NCBI GenBank assembly: GCA_024638965.1
Contig: JAHEJI010000016.1
Span: 1-47,777, forward strand
Direction of reading: 5' to 3'
DNA length: 47,777 nucleotides
DNA from: Planctomycetaceae bacterium
GTDB lineage: Bacteria; Planctomycetota; Planctomycetia; Pirellulales; Pirellulaceae
The notes beneath the pieces are model-generated. The model was not told the origin of the DNA, did not search any database, and worked only from the letters and a program-made list of their open reading frames with translations. Numbering within the stretch: the stretch's first letter is position 1; every line of letters begins with the position of its first letter. Below are positions 42,653 through 47,777 of the stretch, piece after piece. The translations under genes and the position numbers were made by a program.

Positions 42653-44269
42653 CTAGTTCTCACTGTTGATCCCGATGGGAGAATTCGACATCGCTTCGGT
42701 TGGGACAGGCGAATTTGCGATTAGAACTTGTCTGGTAGCCGGTTCTGCGTGCGCAATTTCTTTGGAAACGATGGCATTTCTGAGTTGTTGTTCACTGCAA
42801 TCGTTGCGCAAAATCAAACGGAAGCATAACGACGGATCGGAATGGAAAGTCTCGGCGCCGTCACTTCGTATGCCCACCAACCGTACACCCGCGAGAAAGT
42901 TTGAGGGATCCTGAACCAGTTTGTGTAACTGAGCCTGCGCTGTTTCATCGTTCAGGTCGACCAGCAAAACTTCAGGTTTGTGGCGTCGAAGTAGCAGTCG
43001 TAACGCCAGCCAGTCGCTGACCGTTTTTCCCGATACTTCCTGTTGATGCGTTTGAAACAAGGAATCGATTTTCTGGCTCAGTTCCGAGTCAGGGGTCACA
43101 CCAAACACTTTCGTGGTATGGGCGATTGAGCATTTTTCCACAAGTTCCGCCAACTCAAATCCGTGAAGGACTCGCACGACTTCTTCCTTTGGCCAGCCCA
43201 GCTGTTTTGCCAACTGAGAAGCTGTGACAGGTTCCGACACGAGGCTCATCAATTTCATATGCCGACTGGAAAGGCCGGCACGATCGAGGTTTTGTCCTCG
43301 GATAGCCCTTCGAACAAATGCGTTGCCCTGGACGGACTCCGGCAATTCACTCTTGTCGCAGATCAAGGCGCCTTCGACAAGGAATGAAAGCAAGCTTCCG
43401 TCAAGCGGCAATTTCTGGAAAAGAGGCGGGGCAGCCTGTTTTTGATCGAATCGGAACGACTTGAGTCGCCCCATAAAACAAAATCGCAAGAGCACTGCGG
43501 CCTGCAATCTCAGGAGCTTTTTCAGTAGCCGCGGATCCAATACTTTGTTGTTCAAGAGTTCGAGCAGCCCGTCGACTTCCGATCCGCGTCGACTCGCAAC
43601 GGTGAGTTTTATGACAGGCGCAAGTTCAGAAAGGGCCTCAGGCATAAAACGTGCAACCTCATCTGGATTGACTCCAGATGCAGTGACTGCCTGGACTCGT
43701 CCTTTGTCGACATACACAAATACGCGACATTGATCGGATTCGACTTCCAACAAGCCGCATTTTGATCCGTTGTTCAAGAGATCCAGGATTTCTCGAAGTC
43801 CAAAACATCCGAACGCTCCAGATAAATCAGATTCACCCATATCGTGGATGACTTCGGGGACGGAAGATCCATCACTTTGGGATTGGACGACCATGGCTGC
43901 AGTGTTGATCGCGTTTTCGACGGTTGCGATCAGAGCTTCGGGTGTGTACGGTTTGGGGAGCATGTCGACAACATTGTCGCATTCAAGGTATTCTGCATAG
44001 GCTTTTTTTCGCAGTGTCGAACTAGCGACAACCGGGATTTTGGCCGTTTCCGGAAACGATAACAGTTGGCAGCAGACGTCATATCCCGTTGTTCCAGGCA
44101 ATTGATGATCGAGAATGATCAAATCGGGTGTCTGTTCCTTGGCAGTCGCGACGCCGTCTTCGGCGCTTGCCGCCATAAGTACATGGTACCCGGCGCCACT
44201 CAATTCACCGTCGACAAGACGTCGAATTGTCGCACTATCGTCGATTACTAGAACCGTTTTTTCACTCAT
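42653..44269 (-). CDS. Response regulator with PATAN/DUF4388-like domain
   Basis: A protein of 538 residues starting MSEKTVLVIDD; AAGG lies 9 bases before this ATG, and another ATG 9 bases upstream overlaps the cheA stop. The receiver domain has D10/D11, phosphoacceptor D54 (LIILDHQLPG), a Ser/Thr at VASST and K106 (LPKPYTPE). From about 139 a PATAN (DUF4388)-like domain follows (ESDLSGAFGCFGLREILDLL, CGLLEVES, VYVDKGRVQAVTASG). A winged-helix-like segment, TASQLAKQLGWPKEEVVRVL, follows further on. The last 120 residues have a second Rossmann-like part (PEVLLVDLNDETAQAQLH). It is the likely target of the CheA encoded just upstream. Confidence 0.87.
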   Translation of the reverse strand: MSEKTVLVIDDSATIRRLVDGELSGAGYHVLMAASAEDGVATAKEQTPDLIILDHQLPGTTGYDVCCQLLSFPETAKIPVVASSTLRKKAYAEYLECDNVVDMLPKPYTPEALIATVENAINTAAMVVQSQSDGSSVPEVIHDMGESDLSGAFGCFGLREILDLLNNGSKCGLLEVESDQCRVFVYVDKGRVQAVTASGVNPDEVARFMPEALSELAPVIKLTVASRRGSEVDGLLELLNNKVLDPRLLKKLLRLQAAVLLRFCFMGRLKSFRFDQKQAAPPLFQKLPLDGSLLSFLVEGALICDKSELPESVQGNAFVRRAIRGQNLDRAGLSSRHMKLMSLVSEPVTASQLAKQLGWPKEEVVRVLHGFELAELVEKCSIAHTTKVFGVTPDSELSQKIDSLFQTHQQEVSGKTVSDWLALRLLLRRHKPEVLLVDLNDETAQAQLHKLVQDPSNFLAGVRLVGIRSDGAETFHSDPSLCFRLILRNDCSEQQLRNAIVSKEIAHAEPATRQVLIANSPVPTEAMSNSPIGINSEN

Positions 44270-44274
44270 CTTAA

Positions 44275-47088
44275 TCATCCTTTTGAGGTCTCGGGCAATA
44301 GCTGAAGATTTTCCAGCAGTTGAGTTATTGATTGTTCTGATACTGGTTTGGTTACATATTCGATCGCACCATAGTCCAGCGCTTTGGTTCGGAACACTAC
44401 TTCGTCGCGGCTGCTGGTCACGACGACAGGTGCATTGCAATAGCGGCCGCTTTGGATGTCGGATAGCAGTTCCAGGCCTCCTAAGCGAGGCATGTCCAGA
44501 TCGGTTAACACCAGGTCGAATTTCTCGGAATGCAGGCGTTCGATCGCATCGAGTCCGTCGCCGGCCTCGACTGTTGTGAAATCTTGCTGGTTGAGAAATT
44601 TGACCAGTAGTTTTCTGGCGGTTAATGAATCGTCGACTACGAGCACACGTTTTTTGTCAGATTTTTCGGTATCGATCGAAGCAGGTTCACATTGGTTGTC
44701 TTGGGAGTCGTCTGAATGATGTTGCTGGCAGAATTCCCGGATGTGCTCGCTGTCGAGGATAAGCACTGTCTCTCCAGATCCCGAAAGCGTAACTCCGCAG
44801 AATAGTGGATGCCGTTTAAGAAGATTGGGCAGTCCGCGAACCACGACTTCCTCGGGCCCGACCATCTCGTCGACAGCCAGGGCGATCTGTGCGGTTTGAT
44901 TCGATGGCTTATTGCCAGAATTGCGATTGCGCAAATCGTTGACTTGTCTGAGTAGAAGTACGTCTTCGGGGCCTGATTCATTGGTTTCACTCAAAAAGAA
45001 TTCAGACGACAGGGAGAGCTTTGTAATATTTCCAATTCTTGTATACGATGATTTTGCAGCGGTGACTGATTGCATCGGAAGGGCAAACAATTGTCCGTCC
45101 GAACGAAAGACCATGACATGCTCGATTCCAGTCCGAAGCGGAATGAGCAAACGAATCGTGGTCCCTTGGCCAGCGACCGAATCTACCTCGATTCGACCAT
45201 AGAGCTGAGTAATCGTTTTTGCCACAATGTCCATCCCGACTCCTCGGCCGGAGACTTCACTCGCTTGTTCTCGAGTCGAGAAGCCCGATTGGAAAATCAT
45301 TTTGGCGAGTTCGTCATGAGTGGCATTTTGATTGGGTGCGAGTAACCCTTTTTTAATGGCTCTTTTCCGCACGGCTTCATAGTCCACTCCACTTCCGTCG
45401 TCGCGAACTTCGATGACCAATAACTGAGCACTTGAAAAGGCTTCCAGGGTTACGGTTCCGACTGGATTCTTACCGTTCCTGATACGTTCTGCTTCGGATT
45501 TGATTCCGTGACTGACAGAGTTTCTAACGATATGCAGCAGCGACTCAAACAAGCGTTCCTGAATTTCCTGTTCCAATCCAGCTTGTTCGCCGACAACTTT
45601 GATTTGCACTTGTTTGTTTTCTGATTTGGCGGCGTCGCGAGCGGCGCGTTGCAGCCGATTGAAGAGTCCTGATACAGGAATCCTTCTAAGTTGCATCAAT
45701 TCTTGTCGAAAGTCGCGAATGAATCTCGAAATTGAAGCGTTGTCATGGCTGACCGGTTTTTGAAGTTCTCGTAGTCCTTGAGATACAGCCGCGATGTCTT
45801 TCCCAACTTCGGAATATGTACTTGAGCCATTCCGGGGGTCGAAATCGCTTCGCCGAGACTGGGCATCTGCACCGAATTCGAACATTGTCTTTTCTTCGGC
45901 GAATTTCAAACGAGAAGCACACCGAGCAAGTTCTTCATTGAACAGGTTGAATTCAGAATCGTGGCTTTCTCGACGATTTCGAAACACAACCAATTCGGCC
46001 AACATGTCCATCAATCGGTCGAGTTTTGCCGCACGAATTCGAATCGAAGAATCGTCGTTTGACGAAAAAGTGGCGAATTCTGCTTTCCCCGGCGGCGAGT
46101 CTGGATCAGTGTTTGGACTGGTTTCTTGTTCAAAAGACGACAGAGAAGTCGAGTTGGGTTGCAGGGCTCCGATTTCGTCGCGAACTCGATCAACAGCCGC
46201 AAACAGCGGTTCAACTTCGACTCTGGTCGTCTCATCGTTGAAAACTTTATCCAATGAAGACTCCAACTGATGCAAATCTGCGGCCAATTTGGAGAGCCCT
46301 ACGGTTGCTGAGGCACCCTTAAGAGTGTGAAGTTCGCGGCAAAACTGCTGAACCGATTCTTGGTCATCGGGCGAGGATTCAAGGGTAAGTGCCGCTTGTT
46401 CCATTGAACTCAGACAGCGCAGGGCGTCATCCAAGTAGGCTTCAAGAAGCTCTCGGTCATGGGCCAGTTCAATTTTTGCAACTTCGTCGCCAACATCATC
46501 AGCAAGATGGACGTGTGAAGTGAGCATCTCGGTTGAATGTTGAGCTCGAATCTCATCCATTTTGTCGGTCGAGTCGGGTTTGGCATTGGAAACAGCGGAG
46601 AGAAGTAATTCGATTTGTGAGTCGCTGATGCTGTTTTTGTCGTTGTCGTTTGCGTCTTCAACTTCATCCGAATTCAGATCCCAGCCATCATTTTGAAAAC
46701 CTTGATCATCAAGTAGTTCCAGGTAGCCGCTCCATTTTTCATTAGCCATTTGAATGAAGATATCTATCTCTTTGCTCTCATCGGACAACCCGATTACCGT
46801 TGAAAGGACTGGTAAGCACTGCTTGACGAAATCGATCAATTGCTCAACCAACTCCGGATCGCCTGGCTCAGAACTCCAACACGCTGCGAGTTCCAAAACG
46901 CGACCCAACAATTCGGCTCCGCGGAACAGTTCTGGTCGCGAGGCGTCATGGGCTGCGTCGATAAACTGCGAGAGCTCTTGATTCACTTCCCGTAAGTCTT
47001 TGTCTGCTGACGAAGCATTTGATAGTTTCTGTTGAACCGATTGCAGCAGGTCTACAAGAATCAGGTTGTCGGATGTGTTCTTCGTCAT
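44275..47088 (-). CDS. cheA: Hybrid CheA-type histidine kinase with receiver
   Basis: A protein of 937 residues from the ATG at 47088 (MTKNTSDN); the open frame reaches 47175, inside the upstream chemoreceptor gene. Domains in order are: an unrecognised Asp/Ser-rich N-terminal part; an Hpt domain with phosphoacceptor His in ELHTLKGASATVGL (H254); a P3-like dimerisation helix; an HATPase domain with LLHIVRNSVSHGIKSEAE, VRDDGSGVD and GRGVGMDIV; a CheW-like domain (GIEHVMVFRSDGQLFALPM); and a receiver with VLVVDDSLTARK, D863 in LTDLDMPRLGG and a Lys in EYVTKPVSE. The receiver makes it a hybrid, as in FrzE- or ChpA-type systems. It is flanked by a chemoreceptor gene and a response regulator gene, so the three form one signalling unit. 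No cheW, cheR or cheB gene is in view. Confidence 0.93.
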   Translation of the reverse strand: MTKNTSDNLILVDLLQSVQQKLSNASSADKDLREVNQELSQFIDAAHDASRPELFRGAELLGRVLELAACWSSEPGDPELVEQLIDFVKQCLPVLSTVIGLSDESKEIDIFIQMANEKWSGYLELLDDQGFQNDGWDLNSDEVEDANDNDKNSISDSQIELLLSAVSNAKPDSTDKMDEIRAQHSTEMLTSHVHLADDVGDEVAKIELAHDRELLEAYLDDALRCLSSMEQAALTLESSPDDQESVQQFCRELHTLKGASATVGLSKLAADLHQLESSLDKVFNDETTRVEVEPLFAAVDRVRDEIGALQPNSTSLSSFEQETSPNTDPDSPPGKAEFATFSSNDDSSIRIRAAKLDRLMDMLAELVVFRNRRESHDSEFNLFNEELARCASRLKFAEEKTMFEFGADAQSRRSDFDPRNGSSTYSEVGKDIAAVSQGLRELQKPVSHDNASISRFIRDFRQELMQLRRIPVSGLFNRLQRAARDAAKSENKQVQIKVVGEQAGLEQEIQERLFESLLHIVRNSVSHGIKSEAERIRNGKNPVGTVTLEAFSSAQLLVIEVRDDGSGVDYEAVRKRAIKKGLLAPNQNATHDELAKMIFQSGFSTREQASEVSGRGVGMDIVAKTITQLYGRIEVDSVAGQGTTIRLLIPLRTGIEHVMVFRSDGQLFALPMQSVTAAKSSYTRIGNITKLSLSSEFFLSETNESGPEDVLLLRQVNDLRNRNSGNKPSNQTAQIALAVDEMVGPEEVVVRGLPNLLKRHPLFCGVTLSGSGETVLILDSEHIREFCQQHHSDDSQDNQCEPASIDTEKSDKKRVLVVDDSLTARKLLVKFLNQQDFTTVEAGDGLDAIERLHSEKFDLVLTDLDMPRLGGLELLSDIQSGRYCNAPVVVTSSRDEVVFRTKALDYGAIEYVTKPVSEQSITQLLENLQLLPETSKG

Positions 47089-47134
47089 GTGTTTTTCACG
47101 TCTGGATTTTGGTGGATGAGTTCGTTGTTGTCCG

Positions 47135-47777
47135 CTATTGTGAAAGTGAAGGCGAACCGTCGGAAACGCTTGCAACCTTTATCGGAAACGCCCCAGTCGT
47201 TTCTTGTTCCTTTGGTGACAAGGCACCAGCCAGCCGAAATAATTCGAGCGAGCTTTCCATCTGCGTACTCACCTGGCTTAATGTTTTTGCTGTCCAATGA
47301 GCGCCCTCCGCGCAACTCCGATTCTTTTTGGACGTATCTGCGCCATGTTCGAGAGTGGCAACGATTTGTTGCGTCATTTGTAACTGTTGGTTGGCGGCAG
47401 CCGAGATTTCAGACAAGCTTGTGGCGGAGTTGTTGGCCGCGTCGCTGATTTGCTGCAGCGACTCTAGCGTGTCTGAAATCCTTTTGATAACTTGATGCAT
47501 CTGGTCGTGTTCGCCTGAAGCGACCGAGATCGACTGGTGCGTTTCCAGTTGAATCTTTTCGATTCGCGCCGTGATGTCGAGCACGGCCTGCGCGGATTGC
47601 TCCGCCAATGCCCGTACTTCCTCGGCGACCACCGCAAAACCACGGCCATGCTCCCCTGCCCTTACGGACTCGATCGAAGCGTTCAAAGCGAGGAGATCGG
47701 TTCGTGACGAAAGCGTTCCGATCGTTTTGACAATGGACTCGATTTCTTTTGTATGTTGACCCAACGCCTGGAGTTTG
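47135..47777 (-). CDS. Methyl-accepting chemotaxis protein (partial)
   Basis: The C-terminal part (about 213 residues) of a chemoreceptor; the coding frame runs off the right window edge with no start in view. The signalling hairpin is clear: [53 protein letters not shown] (cited from the frame in parts). This includes the hairpin tip [17 protein letters not shown] and the following RALAEQS block. The tail ([20 protein letters not shown]) lacks an obvious NWETF pentapeptide. The gene precedes cheA by 46 bases. Sensor and membrane domains lie outside the window. The tip EVRALAEQ pattern is that of a usual MCP. Confidence 0.94.
   Translation of the reverse strand, partial: KLQALGQHTKEIESIVKTIGTLSSRTDLLALNASIESVRAGEHGRGFAVVAEEVRALAEQSAQAVLDITARIEKIQLETHQSISVASGEHDQMHQVIKRISDTLESLQQISDAANNSATSLSEISAAANQQLQMTQQIVATLEHGADTSKKNRSCAEGAHWTAKTLSQVSTQMESSLELFRLAGALSPKEQETTGAFPIKVASVSDGSPSLSQ

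Noticed and set aside
1..47777. tRNA, rRNA, transposase, prophage and riboswitch signals
   Set aside because: I looked for cloverleaf-like and conserved core sequences and for transposase or integrase motifs and found none that I could support. A tRNAscan-SE and Infernal run would settle the RNA part.

Overview
The window looks like a chromosomal segment of a planctomycete, most likely a marine Pirellulales-type bacterium. The markers are a DUF1559 prepilin-like protein (28118-29014), a protein with two DUF1080 domains (33655-34959), an aromatic YXWGXW-type repeat protein with a very long Gln/Arg tail (9989-13078), a formylmethanofuran dehydrogenase subunit A homologue in a bacterium (16666-18282), TadE/TadG-like proteins, and a kinase-fold membrane protein. 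Base composition looks close to balanced by eye; I did not calculate it. I see no phage, transposase, CRISPR array, rRNA or tRNA. The assignments rest on motif reading only.

Region 1 (21-9952) is a purine-catabolism locus. On the minus strand lie an allantoinase-OHCU decarboxylase fusion, urate oxidase, (S)-ureidoglycine aminohydrolase and allantoate amidohydrolase. Divergent from these, on the plus strand, are xanthine dehydrogenase xdhA and xdhB and the maturation factor xdhC. Together they can take xanthine to ureidoglycolate and release ammonia and CO2. The only step not encoded here is 5-hydroxyisourate hydrolysis. A 336-bp gene-free stretch full of inverted repeats splits the minus-strand genes.

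Region 2 (9989-20512) holds exported or envelope proteins of uncertain role: the YXWGXW/coiled-coil protein, an apparently exported GIY-YIG nuclease-fold protein, a MORN-like repeat protein, a small coiled-coil protein next to the lone FhcA-like amidohydrolase, and a zinc-ribbon membrane protein. The zinc-ribbon gene follows a gene for a kinase-fold protein (20696-23563) that lacks the catalytic residues.

Region 3 (23741-31245) has a glutamate dehydrogenase, a membrane-anchored MutS-like ATPase, a His/Cys-rich small protein followed by a DUF1559 protein with its own His-rich loop and a clear terminator, and a minus-strand TadE/TadG/TadE cluster without its secretion ATPase.

Region 4 (31494-39528) has a degenerate squalene/phytoene synthase-like gene divergent from ispH, a DUF1080 protein, an SDR-SCP2 fusion, a membrane glycosyltransferase, and an apparently exported MsrA/MsrB pair.

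Region 5 (39926-47777) is a minus-strand run that may be one operon: a methyl-accepting chemotaxis protein (cut by the window edge), a hybrid CheA kinase, a response regulator with a PATAN/DUF4388-like domain, an FHA-like coiled-coil protein, a short coiled-coil protein, and a protein that resembles GTPase-associated protein 1 (GAP1-N) domains. The last three genes are the best candidate here for an undescribed system, together with the pseudokinase/zinc-ribbon pair and the His-rich/DUF1559 pair.
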